This document shows positions 1-13,200 of a DNA stretch of 64,000 nt, piece after piece. Where the stretch lies: assembly GCA_008477525.1 (NCBI GenBank), contig SPDT01000004.1, forward strand, positions 3,472,001 to 3,536,000, written 5' to 3'. Numbering within the stretch: position 1 is the stretch's first letter; every line of letters starts with the position of its first letter. Origin of the DNA: Hypomyces perniciosus (taxonomy: Eukaryota; Ascomycota; Sordariomycetes; Hypocreales; Hypocreaceae). The position numbers were made by a program, and so were the translations under genes. The notes beneath the pieces are model-generated. The model was not told where the DNA came from. It ran no database searches and worked only from the letters and a program-made list of their open reading frames with translations.

Positions 1-694
1 TACTTCTAGCCTAATATTCCTGCACTTTACTTTATATAATATATATTAATAAAATAAATATACTTCCTTATATATTATATCTTCGCGAAAAGCTAATTAA
101 TCTTTAAACTTTTTAATAATTTAGCGAATAGTAAACTTAATATTAAAGTCTTTATTATTATTATAGGCTATTTTAATAGCAGTAAAGGCTAAAGCTGCAG
201 CTTTAAAGTCTATTAAAATTAAAATATAGATACTAGAGTTAACTATCTTCTAGATTTAATTTAAAATTATATCGCTAGCCTTCCTCTTTTCTTTATTTAA
301 AGTAATATTAAACTAATACTTTTAAAGTATACTATTATAGTAAATAAACATATCTGCTATAAAGGCATTAAAATTAAACTTTTATACTATATATTCCTTT
401 ACTTTTATTAAAGTAAATAGCTTAATAGCAGGGAAATAATTATTTAGCTAATTAAAGAAATTAAAATTAATTTTATTCTAAACTTTAATAATAGTTATAT
501 AATTAATTAAAATAATAATTTATTTAATCTACTAAACTATTAATTCTAGCTTTATAAAAGCAATATCCTTTATATTATTTATTATAAAAGATAGCTTTAG
601 CAGTTTAAAGGCAAAGGTAAAGGGTATAAAGAGAGATATAATATTAAAGTAAAAGTTTCTAGTAATTATAATAGTTACTACCTAGGCGTATAAC
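1..694 (-). mobile_element. Ty1/copia element, 5' internal (gag-side) fragment, RIP-degraded
   Basis: This stretch is the leader and gag side of a minus-strand copia element whose 5' LTR lies at 695-957; the rest of the element is outside the window. It aligns by eye with 26590-27292 and, reversed, with 42811-43520, which hold the same position in two complete copies. The sequence beside the LTR (GTTATACGCC on the minus strand) corresponds to GTTATAAGCC and GTTATCAGCC in the other copies and is the likely primer-binding site. No open frame survives; stops are frequent on both strands. The assignment rests on homology to copies whose RT and RNase H regions are recognisable. Confidence 0.75.
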
Positions 695-957
695 TATAGC
701 GGAGCGCAGTATAGCTATATAAAGTATAAAGAGATAGGAAACAAAGCTTGATTCTATAAAAGAGAATATACTATAGTGGCCTCGCTATATATATATATAG
801 CTAATATAAAGAAGAAGCTGTATGCAGCGCTGTAAGCGTCTGCACCGTCTAATATATCGTTTACGCAATGTATGTATCAGCTTATATCTGCTTTGTAAGC
901 AGATAAAAGCTCCCTAGCGCTGATAAGCGGTAGGGCCCCGGCCTACTTAACCCAACA
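695..957 (-). repeat. LTR-A (copia) 5' LTR
   Basis: A 263-bp LTR in minus orientation. Its 5' end (read on the minus strand) is TGTTGGGTTAAGTAGGCC at 957 and its 3' end is CTCCGCTATA at 695. It matches the copies at 2002-2264, 20728-21005, 27293-27568, 42547-42810 and 49823-50086. It is clearly less AT-converted than the internal sequence at 1-694. On the right it abuts gypsy gag-like sequence, so the copia element was inserted into that older element. Confidence 0.88.
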
Positions 958-3119
958 ATTATATAATTAATTTACTTACTTTTTAAGTAACTTTAATATA
1001 AAAATTAATAAAGTCTTTTTAACTGCTAGATAATTTAAAGGGAATACTTTAAAGTAATTTAAATTTATTTAAAGGGATTTCGTTAATAATAAAAGTAAAG
1101 CTAATAAGCAGATATAGTTTATATTTGCTAGCTATAATTGGTTTAACCAAAAATTAAAGAATATCTTTAATAATATTAATAAAAAGTATATTGCAGAAAA
1201 TAAATTTATAAATTTAGTTTAAAAAGGAAAATACTTTAACTATACTATATACTTTAAGAACTATACTTTTAAAGTGAAATAAGGAAACTTTACTTTTATT
1301 TAATACTTTTATACTAGATTTAAATTAAAAGTTAAAAGGGAAGCCTATAAATTCTTTTATAATCAAGGTATTATTAATTTTATTAAGAAATATATAAATA
1401 TAGATAATTTATTTTATAAACTTTATTTAAATATAAAGAAAAGATAATAGTAATTAAGATAAGTTTGTAAGTATTAAAGATATATAAGTTAAAGTAAAAA
1501 GCAATAAGAATATATCGCTAACTTTAATAATAGGAGATTTAATTAAATAGATTTAAATACTATTTAAAAGGGAAAAGTAAAAGTTATTTATTATAATTAT
1601 AATAAACTAAAATACTTTTTAAAGGACTGTAAAACTTTATAAAAGCTAAAAAGTAATAAACCTTAAAAGCCTACGCTAAAACCTAAATAAAAGGTTAATA
1701 TAGTTTCGAAAACTATTAATTATATATTACTTAGCTGGACTATATATTATAATAATAGCTGCCTTGCTTATAAATCTAGTAAAGATAAAAGCGGATAGTA
1801 CCTGAAACAACTTAAAAAGATATCTATAATAAACTGAAAAGGATACTGGTTAAAACTTAAATCCTTAACTTTTAAAGGTATTTTTAAAGAAAATAAAGTA
1901 AATAGGTATTTACTATACTTAAATAGTTTAATGGAATAAAACCTAAACTGTAATTATATAAAGTTAAATAAAGATAATAGTATTTTAAATAAATAAACAG
2001 TTGTTGGGTTGAGTAGGCCGGGGCCCTACCGCTTATCAGCGCTAGGGAGCTCTTATCTGCTTACAAAGCACATACAAGCTGACATACACATCGCGTAAGC
2101 GATATGTCAGACTGTGCAGACGCTTACAGCGCTGCATACAGCTTCTTCTTTATGTTAACTATGTGTATATATAGCGAGGCCACTACGGCATATTCTCTTT
2201 CATAGAATCAAGCTTCGTTTCCTATCTCTCTATACTCTATATAGCTGTGCCGCGCTCCGCCACAACAGTTATTATAATCGATTATTAATATTTTAATTAA
2301 ATTACTGCAGGTAATAAAAGATAAACTAATAGCAGTAACTTTAATAGTAAAAATAAAAATAACCCTTTATAATATAGACTATTACTATATAATACTATAC
2401 TTTTAGAACTAGAAAATATATTATTTATAAACAGTAACCTTAAAGGTAAATTAAATAAATATTACCTAAACTTAATTAAAAGAGTTACTATAAGTATATA
2501 ATAAAATAGGTTAAACCTATACCTATATAAACAGGTTTATATATAAAATAAAGCTAATAATAAAATAGCCATTAAACCTATTTTAACTGCTTTAGCTATA
2601 TAAATAAAACTTATATATTTCTATATATAAAAAGACTATACTATAAATAACTTTATTTATAAAAAATACTATATTATATGCTAAGTTATTTGCATTATAT
2701 ATAAATATATAATATACTTTTAAAAGAAAGTAAAATATAATATATTTTTACTTAAAATCTTATTTTACTTTATAAAATAAATATAGGATTATAATACTGT
2801 TAAAAAATAAACTATAACTATATAGTATTAGGACTTTAAGATTATTATTATTAAACTAAATACTAAAACCTTAAAGGAATATTATTAGCTATAAAGACTT
2901 AACGGATATAAATTTAAAGGATACTATATCTATTACTAAAAGAAATTAATAAAGTAGTACTTTTACTATAATAAAAGGTTTAAATATAATCGATAATACT
3001 ACTTAAAGTGCAATAGCTTAAAGTATATTATATATAAACAAAATAAGTTACAGGATTAGTATTTATAATAAGCCAATAATACTTTATATTTATGACTAGA
3101 CTATATATACTATTAAAAA
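958..3119 (+). mobile_element. Ty3/Gypsy gag-region relic (host of nested insertions)
   Basis: Plus-strand frames, read through RIP stops, give gag-like sequence with a degraded CCHC zinc knuckle near 1598-1645 (YNYNKLKYFLKDCK, where two Cys have become Tyr). After the solo LTR at 2002-2264, a second stretch with another knuckle-like motif lies near 3005-3050. The right-hand part continues across the GATAA site into 10249 and onward, where an aspartic protease and pol follow. It is not certain that 958-1996 and 2270-3119 belong to one element: the distance from the first knuckle to the protease would be unusually long, and each part could be a separate gag. No intact ORF remains. Confidence 0.5.
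2002..2264 (+). repeat. Solo LTR-A (copia) with target-site duplication ACAGT
   Basis: A 263-bp LTR starting TGTTGGGTTGAGTAGGCC and ending CTCCGCCACA, flanked by a perfect 5-bp duplication ACAGT at 1997-2001 and 2265-2269. No copia internal sequence adjoins it, so it is a solo LTR left by LTR-LTR recombination. It is the least mutated LTR-A copy in the window and shows the original ends (CACA where the other copies read TATA). Confidence 0.92.
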
Positions 3120-3124
3120 GATAA

Positions 3125-3386
3125 TGTTAAGAGACCGGAAGCTCCAGAGCTCTCGTGATATCATATAGGCCGGAATATATATATAAAAGCAACTATAGTC
3201 CTTAAAGATATAGAACTTTAGAGATTAGTAAACTACTACTGCTATACCTAACTATTAGTTTCTAGCTTATTACCTGCTTATTAATACCTATTTCTCCTTT
3301 AAATAATTACTTTTTAACCTCCTCTACTTTTCCCTAAAGTTATAGCCCCTCGCCTAATTTATTTACCTTAAAAAAGGTTTTTAATA
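3125..3386 (+). repeat. 5' LTR (LTR-C) of the gypsy element
   Basis: 262 bp, beginning TGTTAAGAGACCGGAAGC; its last bases TTTTTAATA correspond to TCTCTAACA in the 3' LTR. It is preceded by the duplication GATAA. Its inner half is more C-to-T and G-to-A converted than the 3' LTR, while its first 60 bp are less converted. Confidence 0.9.
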
Positions 3387-6300
3387 TACTAGTCTCTCAC
3401 TATTCCCTATAAAAGTAAAAAGACTATTAAAGTTAAAGATACCTTTAGCAGTAAATAACTAGTTTACTATTAATAAAAAGGCTATATTTTAAACGCAAAA
3501 ACTTTTAACTAAAGCTACTTTTTTAAACTATTAACTAGGCCTTTTAGATAGTATTTTACTTATAAAAAAAGAATTTAATACTTATATTTAATAAGTAAAA
3601 GATAAACAGTAAATATACTTAAAAAGGAAATATTTAAATACTTTTCTTTAAAAAAAAACCTTTTTTTTAAACTCTTAAAGATTAAAGGTTTATTACCTAT
3701 AATTAGTTTATTATATACTATTAGTTTAAAATAGCTTTATAAAGGCAATTAAGGTAAAGTATAAATTTAAGCTTTTTATTATAAAAGAAAGTTTTAAACA
3801 GAACTATAGATTCTTTTTACTATTATTAAAAGGTAATTTAAATTATTTCTTTATACTTTTTTTTAAATAGGCTATAAAATTATTTATACTATTTCCTGCT
3901 TAAAAAGAAATATTTAATAGTAATAGGTTAATTATTTTAAAGAAAAAAGTAAATTAACTGGATTAATTATTGAAAATAATTTTTTTAATAGCTTAAGGAT
4001 AATAATTGCAATAGCTTAACTAGATACTATAAAGTAATTTTATAGATCTTTCGCTTAGATTAAACTGCTAAATAGAATTTTCAGTTATTCCTCTTTTAAT
4101 TTAAAATTATTAAAAGTAAACTCTTTAAAATAACTCCTCTATAGTTTAAGATTTATATATTCTTACAGTGCTTTTCCCCTATAATAAATAAATAAATACT
4201 TTATTATAAAATCCCTATAACTTAGCAGGAGTTAATTTATACTAGTATAATTATTAAAACTTTTATATATAGCTATACTAGTAATTTAAATAGCTTTTAA
4301 TAAAGATTTTAATTTTAAAGAAGATATAGAAAGACTAGATTTACTAATTAACAGGGATTATATTAAGATTATGCTGCTAATACTTTAAAGAATATAATAA
4401 TTCAAGCATTTAAAGGTTTAAAAGAATAAAGAAACCTCCCCAGCTTAGTAATGTATTAGAAATATAGTAGTCTTTACTATAACACCTCCTACTAAACTCT
4501 TAATTATATAAAATGTAATAATAAGTATTATTTTACTAAAAAGTACAATAACCTTATTTAGCTATACGTTACTAGCAGAAATACTAAACCTGCAGTTTAT
4601 TAAGCCTAAAAATACAATTATTTTATAAATCTACCTATAAAACAACTAGAGAAGATACAGCTAAGTGGCCACTAGCAATATATAAATGCCCTGTTTAATC
4701 CTAGCAGTAATATTTATATTATCTCTTTATAATAAAAGGATTAATTAAAAACTCTATTACTAGCTCCTAAACTTACCGCTATTTTCCCAGGTATTTCTGC
4801 TATAACCTATAGCTATACAGATATATTTATAAAGATAATTAATGACTAAGGAGTAGAGAAAAAGTAGCTATTTTATTGAATTATTGCTAATAGCCTAAAA
4901 GACTTTATTTTAAAAAGACTTTAATTTCAGGAAGCTAATCCTACCCTTTTATGAAAGTATAATCGATAGAATTATCCTTTAACTAGGGATTCTATTACTT
5001 TAATAGCCTTTAAAAAGCAGCTATAATAAACGATTAAAGAAGCTTAAATAGCTTTTATACTAGCAATTAAAAAAAAGCTGGACATTAAGTTAAAAGCTTT
5101 AAAAGACTTATTATCTCCCGACTTAAATAAAACTACTTCTTTAAAAGACTATAAATCAGCTTTATTTTTAAAATTACTTCCTATATATTATAACCTTACT
5201 AAGATCTTCTCTGCAAAAAGAGCTGCTAATATATTAGCAAATCGACAGTATACTATTAAGTTAAAAGATAAAAGAATGCCTCTATAAAGTCTTATCTATA
5301 ACCTAGCACCTAAAAAGCTAGAAGCTTTCCGCCAATATTTAGAAAAAGCACTATAAAATATATAAATTCAGTGATTTATTAGTCCTACAGGTGCCCCTAT
5401 AATCTTTATACTAAAGAAAGGCAGTAAACTGTAAATGTATATCGATTTCTATACATTAAATAAAAGAATTTATAAAAACTATGCTCTTTTACTATTAATT
5501 TCTAAGATTCTTAATAGACTTTTATATATTAAAATTTTCACTAAACTTAATTTATAGGATATATATTACCAAATACTTATCTGCGAAAAAGATAAGGAAA
5601 AGATAGTATTTTACTGCCAATATAGATACTTTAAATATAATATTATACTATTTAGCCTTATAAATTCCCCTATAACTTTTCAGCAATACATTAATAATAC
5701 GCTATAAGATCTAGTTAATTTTATTTATATTATATATTTTAATAATATCCTAATTTATAACTGCACCTTTAAAGAGTATATATAGTATATTCGCTAAATG
5801 CTTAAAAAGCTATAAAATGCAAAGCTATATATTAATATTAATAAATATATCTTTTATATTACTTTAATACTATTTTTTAAATATATTATTACATTTAATA
5901 AAATTAAAATAAAATAATTACACGTTTAAGCTATTACTAAGTAGCCAATACTTAAAAGCAGTTATAATATCTTTATATTTCTAGGATTTACAGGATTTTA
6001 CTATTGCTTTATTAAAAATTACCGTAAAATTACAGTACCTTTAATAAATCTTATTTATAAAAAGTAAAAAAGTCTTTATAGCTAAAGCTTAGCGCTTTTA
6101 AAGCTTTTTAATAATTAAAGAAAAAGCTTTTAAAAAAACCTATTTTAATATATTATAACTTAAAGGCGCCGATTTATATTAAGATAGACGCATTAAACTA
6201 TATAATTAAAGCAGTATTAGTTTAATACTAGTAAAATACTTAATACCTTATAGTATATATATTAAAAAAGTTAAATAGTTTTAAATTATATTATTATACC

Positions 6301-9300
6301 TTTAATATTAAATTTCTTACTATTATAAAAGCTTTTTAAATATAAAGACACTATCTAGCTTATATAAATATAAAGATTTAAATTATAATAGACTATTTTA
6401 ACTATTATTACTTTACAGATAAGCAGAAGCTTTTATACTAGTAAATAAAGGCTTTTAATAAACTAGCTTTATTTAATTTTCACATTAAATATAGGCCAGG
6501 GAAATTAAACGCTGCTAATACTTTATCTTAATACCCTGATTTTTACAATCTTACTAAAATTAAAAAATCGCAGTAAGACTATATATTAATAATTTTACAG
6601 CATTTGTATAGTATAAAAGCCGATAGCCTATATAAACTAAAAAGATCTGCAGCAGTATACTATAATAACCAGGAATATATAAAATCGCCTATAAATAAAA
6701 GTATTGCTTTAGTATTACTTTAAGTTAAAGGATAAGGATTAAATACTATTTAACAGATAGCCTATTTATAGAGTATAGTAGCTAAAGTTATAATTGCTAG
6801 TTTATAAATTATATAGTAGACTACTATAAGTTTACTGCTAAAACTATAAAAGTCTTTATATTTAGCTATCTTATAAGCTTAACAAAGAGATTACTTTATT
6901 TAATAAAAGGTTTAAAGTTAAAGAGTAATTAATATATTTTATAGTAATAATTAAGTTATTAGTAATTACCAGCTAATTTACTATTAAAGTAAAGTCTATA
7001 TATTAAGAAATCTTTATATTAAAATATTAATACTACTTTATCATAATTTAACTATTAAATATTAAAGAGTTAATTATACTTTAAAATATATTATATTAAC
7101 CTACTTTAGTAAAGTATAAAGCGAGGTATTAAGCATTATATATTTATATATTATATTTATTAGATAATAAAGGTAAAAACCTATTAACCTTACAGTAAAC
7201 TTGCTTTATTACTTATACTAGAAAGACCTTTTAAATAAATTTCTAGAGATTTTATTATAGATTTACTAGAAATCTTAAACTATAAAAGTAAATACTTATA
7301 TAATATAATTTTTATTATTATTAACTAATATATACAATATACCTTCTATATACCTATAACAGTATATATTATAAGTAATAGGGTTATTAACCTTTTTATA
7401 AAATATATTTATTTAATTTTTAGAATACTATAAGGAATTTTTTTTAATAGAAATCGATTATTTAAATCTGGATTTTGGCGAAGTTTTTATTATTTATTTA
7501 CTTATAAACAGCAATTTAATACTACTTTTTACTTTTAGACTAATAATTAAATTAAATAGCAGAATTAAGCTTTAAAGTATTATTTATATTCTTTTTATAG
7601 TAAATAATAAAATAATTAGCTATAAAAATTATCTTTTATTTAATTTATATATAAGAATATTAAATATTCTATAACTAGCTATTTATTAGTTTTTTTACTG
7701 CTTAACTATAAGCTTAATACTCTAGGTTATAATAAATTAACCTATGATAAATATTATATTAATATTATTATTAAAGTAAAAGAGCTTTAACCTACCTATA
7801 AAATAGTTAAATAAAGTTTATAATAAAGCTAAAAAGAATTATAAAAAATAATATAATATTTACCGACTTAAGAAGAAATTTGCTTTTAGCGATTAAGTAT
7901 TAGTTTCTATAAAATACCTAAAACTTTAATAACCTAGCAAAAAACTTATTAAAAAGTATATTAGTCTTTACTAAATTAAATGCTATATTAAAATAAAGAA
8001 ATAAATTTACTAGCTTTATTTCTTATCTTTTATTAAAATTTATAATATTTTTAATATTATGAATCTTAAACTATATTATAGCTGTAAAAAAAAACCTTTT
8101 AAACTAATAGATTACCCTTTTAGCATTAAAAGGATATTTAAAGTTAAGAAAATTATTAATTATAAATATGAAGGGATATAGTGCTTATATTTAATTAAAT
8201 AGAAAAACTATTTAAAGATTAATAATATTTAATACAAAAAAGTGATTTTATTAATATTAAATTAATTTAAAAGTATAAGCTGCGATTTACTAGTAAATGA
8301 CCAGCTACTACTATTAAATATTATAAAATTAAAAGGAGTAAAGTATTACGCAATTTTAATTAATTAATTAAAAATAAAAAATAAACTTGTAATAGTATAT
8401 ATTTATAGCAAATAAATAGCAATACTACTATTAAATAACAGCTAATTCTCTTTATCTTGAAATTATACTTTATTATAATCTTCTATAATAATAGGATATA
8501 TTTAAAGAAATATAGGAATTTCAAGATATTAATATATTAAATAATAATTAACTAAAAACTGCCTATTATAAATAAAGAAATATATACTAGGATAAAAGTA
8601 TATATAATAATAGTAATAATAGTAAAAGAGTTTATTTAATTAAGAGTAATTTAAAGGTTTAAATGCTTTAAGTTTTAGCGGCAATATTATTTATTTACTG
8701 TAGATTTTTTTTCTTTTTACGTTTTAATTAAGCTTAACTTTTATTGTATTAATATAAAGTTCTTTTTATATTAAACTTATAATAGTGCTATTATAGATTA
8801 GTTTTTATTAGCTACTATTATATAGTAAAAAAGCAATATTAAAATATTTACTTTATGAATAGGGGACTTTTAAGAATATTAAATTAATACTTTAGTAGTA
8901 TTAATAAATTAATAGGCGATTAAATTATATAATTTAGTATTTAAAAAATAATAAAAATAATTCTTAAAAGCAGTTAATATAATATAAATTAATATAAAAG
9001 TTTTACTTTTTAATTATATAAAACTTATATTTATTATTATAATATTAAAAAGGTTTTTTTTAATTTTATATTTTATTTAATTAAAAGGTTAAAATAATAA
9101 TAGTAGAGGGTAAGGCATTTATAGTAAGTTAATAATAGTTAGTAGTTATATTTATATTAGAATACCTATTAAGTTAAATTGCTAGTAGCTTTGCGGCATT
9201 TTATTAGCAAGGGCGTAGTGATTTTAAAGGGAGGGTATTTTAATAGAGATATAACTGAGATATTATTAGCTATAAGCGAAGACAGGCTTGCTATATTAAG

Positions 9301-9981
9301 GTTTTTAGATACTGCAAAATTGCTATTGTTTTCTAAAACTAGGCTATAAATATATTAAATAGGAAGTTATAGTAAAGAATTAACTATAGAAAACTTATAA
9401 AACGGCAATATTTATTATAAAAAGAGAAAGAGAATTTATAATAGTAGGCTAAATTTAAAAAAAAAACTGCTAATTATATAATAAATTAATTAATAATAAA
9501 AAGTAAAAGGAAAGAATATTTATAGAAAAAATGCCTATAAAGAAAGAAAAAGTAAGAGAGAGATAAAGATAAAAAAAAAAAATAAAAAAAAAAAAAAGTA
9601 AATAAGAATTAAAATTATAAAAAAAAAGAAAAGCAGGGTAAAAATATATATAATATATTTATATATAATAGTAAATTAAAAAAAGAAAAATAAAGTAAAT
9701 TATTTATATATTAACAGTAAAAAGTTAATTTATTATATAAAACTTTTTTACTACCTTTTAAGTTTAATTATATAAAAGTATACTTTTAAATTATAAAATT
9801 AAAAACTTTTTAAACTATTAAATATAGGCTAAAGTATTTAAGTTTAAGGCTTAAAGAAGCGTTTATATAAAAAATAGTTACTGCTTAGTATAGTAATAGG
9901 GTATTAAAAGCTAGAAAAGAGCTGGTTAAATATAGGGTCTTCGCTAGTATTAAGGTTAATGCTATAAAAGGGGGGGCAGCT

Positions 9982-10243
9982 TATTAAGACACTAAAAGCT
10001 CTAGAGCTTTTATAATATTATATAGGCTAGAATGTATATATAAGAGCAACTATAGTCCTTAAAGATATAGAACTTTAGAGACTAGTAAACTACTGCTGCT
10101 ATACTTAACTATTAGTTTCTAGCTTATTACCTGCTTATTAGCACTTATTTCTCCTTTAAGTGACTGCTCTTTAACCTCCTCTACTCTTCCCTAAAGTCGT
10201 AGCCCCTCGCCCGATCTGTCTGCCCTAAAGAGGGTCTCTAACA
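9982..10243 (+). repeat. 3' LTR (LTR-C) of the gypsy element
   Basis: 262 bp, beginning TATTAAGACACTAAAAGC and ending GAGGGTCTCTAACA, followed directly by the duplication GATAA. It pairs with 3125-3386 along its whole length. Its last 120 bp keep many C and G residues that are T or A in the 5' LTR. Confidence 0.9.
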
Positions 10244-10248
10244 GATAA

Positions 10249-13200
10249 ATATACTGCTTATTTATAAAACAAACTGTAAAAATAGCAAATATAAAAGTAT
10301 ATAAAATATAAACCTACCTTAAAAGATAAAGAGATTAATTAGATTATAAAGGAACTGTATTAAAATGAATTTAACATTATTATATATAAAGGAACCGCCT
10401 ATAATAAAAGAAGGTGGCATTTACTTTAAAGAACCCCGATTAACTGTGAAATTTGCGTAAAAGAGAAAAATCAGGAAATAATTAACATTACCTATAAAAG
10501 GGCTATAAAATAATAATTAATAAATTATATCTCTTGAAATATTAAATAATAAAAGTAATAATAAAGATTTACTATATTTTAAATTAAAGATAATAGTTAA
10601 AAGATATCGGCTATATATATTAATAGATAATAAAGCGATAGGCAATTTTATTATACCTATAACTACAAATTATTTATAGTTACTTTAAAAAAAGAAAACA
10701 AGACTATATTAACTTTATTAGGCAAAACAAAGAGTTTTTATATATAAGAATAAATAAGTTAAGTAAAAGACTAATTATTTTAAATTTAAAATCGCTAAAT
10801 ATAAAAAAGTAGCTTTTTACAATATAGCAAATATTAATAAGTATAATATTATTTTCGGTTATTTTTAGTTAAAATGCAATAAACTTAATATTAACTAAGA
10901 GAATAGTTAGCTTTATTAGTGCAATAATAAAGCTCCCTTAGGGATTAAAACGATTAAAAAGGTTTTAATTAGAGGGCAGAAATCCTATATAGAACCCCTA
11001 AGTATACTAAAAAAAGGAACTCAAAAGTTACCTTTAATTTAATTATAGAAATAATCTACTTAAAAATAAAATTTAAATAGAGTAAAGGAAAACATAAATA
11101 AATCTAAAGAATAATTGCCTTTTTATAGAAAGTATTTAATAATATTAACGAAATGCTTAAAATAAAAAGCCTTAAAATAACAGTATTCCTAGAATAACTA
11201 TAGAATATCCTTAAAGAATACTAAAAGTATAATAAGCTGTTTAAGGAAATATTTAATATAAAACTATTAGAATATAGCTAATAAGACTATATAATTAAGC
11301 TTAAAAATAATATAAGTATTACCTTCTATAAAATGTATAATCTAAATAAAAAAAAGCTTAAAAGCCTATATAACTATTTAAATAATATATTAGTTAAAAG
11401 GTATATTTAACCCTCTTTATCGAAAGCAGGCTATCCTGTTATATTTATATTAAAGAAAAGAGGTAAACTATAGTTAATTATAAACTATTAACAGCTTAAT
11501 AAAGCTACTATTAAAGATAAAACTCTATTACTATTAATTATAAAATTGCAGGATAGACTATATAAAAAGAAGTAATTTACAGCGCTAGACCTTAAAGGCG
11601 CTTATAAATTTATTTAAATTAAAGAAGGATATAAATAAATAACCGCGTTTTAAGCTAAATATAGTTTATTTAAATACTTAATTATACCTTTCAATCTTAT
11701 TAACACCCCCCGCAATATTCTAAAAGATAATCAATAATATATTAAAAGAGTACCTTAATATCTTTATAGTTATTTACCTAAATAATATTTTAATCTTTTT
11801 AAATACTTTTAAAGAATATAAAGTATATATTTATAAAGTATTATAAATGATATAAAATACTAAACTATTTATAGAATTAAAGAAATATAAATTCTATATA
11901 TAGAAAGTCACTTTCTTAAAGTATATTATTACCTTTAAAGAAATTTATATTTATCTATTAAAAGTATAAGCAGTATAAAATTAGCCTATATATATAATAG
12001 TTAAAAAGTCTAAAGCTTTTTAAAATTCACTAATTATTATTATTAATTTATTAAAGGCTATAAAAGTATTATATAAACTCTCTATAAATTTACTAAAAAG
12101 GATTAAAAGTTTTTAAAGGTATTAAATATATAGGATATATTTAATAAACTTAAATAGCTTATTTTAGAAAAAAATATATTTATTATATTTAACCTATTTA
12201 AAGAAATAAAAGTTAAAATAAATACTTTTAACTTTACTATAAAAGCTTAATTTAATTAAAAGGATAAAAATAGTAAACTATACTTTATTGCCTTTTACTT
12301 TAAAGCACTATATAGCGCAGAATTAAACTATTTAATATAGAATAAAAAATTCCTTACTATTATTTTTACATTTAATAAATAGCGATATTACCTGTTAAGA
12401 AAAATATATAAAATTAAAGTATATATTAACTATAAGAATATTATATATTTTGCAATAGTTTAATAACTCTCTAGAAAGCAGATCCGCTATATAGAATACC
12501 TTTTAGAATTCGACTATATCCTAATCTATAGAAAAGGATCTAAGAATAGATAAATAAACGTGCTTAATATATAAGTTAATTATAATTAAGGAAAGATTAA
12601 GTATAGTAAGCAGATTTTAGAATAGACCTTTAAAGGATATTATTAATAAATAGTATTTTAAATTATATATAAGGTATTTAATAATAATACTATACTTTAA
12701 TATATTAAAGAGCACTATACTATTTAAGATAATAATAGATTTTTAAAAGATATAAAGTTTAATAATAAAGGAATTTAATAATAAAAAGGAAAGATCTAGA
12801 TTTTAAATAAACTTTAGAAAAATATAGTTATAGAAGTTTATTAACATTTAGTATATAAATATAAAAGTATTTGCAAAACCTGTAAATAAATGTAAAGGTA
12901 CTTTAAGTTTTAAAGGCTTAAAAAAGTAATATAAAATATTATTTTTTACTATATAACTTATAAAATAGTTAAACCTTTAAAATATAAACTATATAGTAAA
13001 CTTTAATATTTACTAATATTAGAATAACTATAAAAGTCAATTTTATTAAACTTTATTATTAAACTACTATTATCTATTAAACTAAAATTAAAGATTAAAT
13101 ATAATAGTATTTTAGTAATTATAAATTAATTTATTAAATACTTTTACTTCCTTTTATATAAAGAAGCAATAAATACAGAAATATTAGCCTATATATTTTT

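Larger units (their letters stand above)
3125..10243 (+). mobile_element. Complete Ty3/Gypsy (chromovirus-like) element, RIP-inactivated
   Basis: A 7.1-kb element bounded by two 262-bp LTRs (3125-3386 and 9982-10243) and a perfect 5-bp target duplication GATAA at 3120-3124 and 10244-10248. Pol order is visible on the plus strand: RT at about 5390-6060 (the VYLDDILIY box survives as IIYFNNILIY near 5727-5760, Asp changed to Asn by G to A); RNase H up to about 6530, with the spacer motif read as KYRPGKLNAANTL; integrase core about 7050-7800; and a degraded chromodomain-like stretch near 8120-8260. Gag and protease should occupy 3400-5300. A G-run (AAAAGGGGGGGGCAGC) just before 9982 is the polypurine tract. 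Every frame is broken by many stops. Confidence 0.9.
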
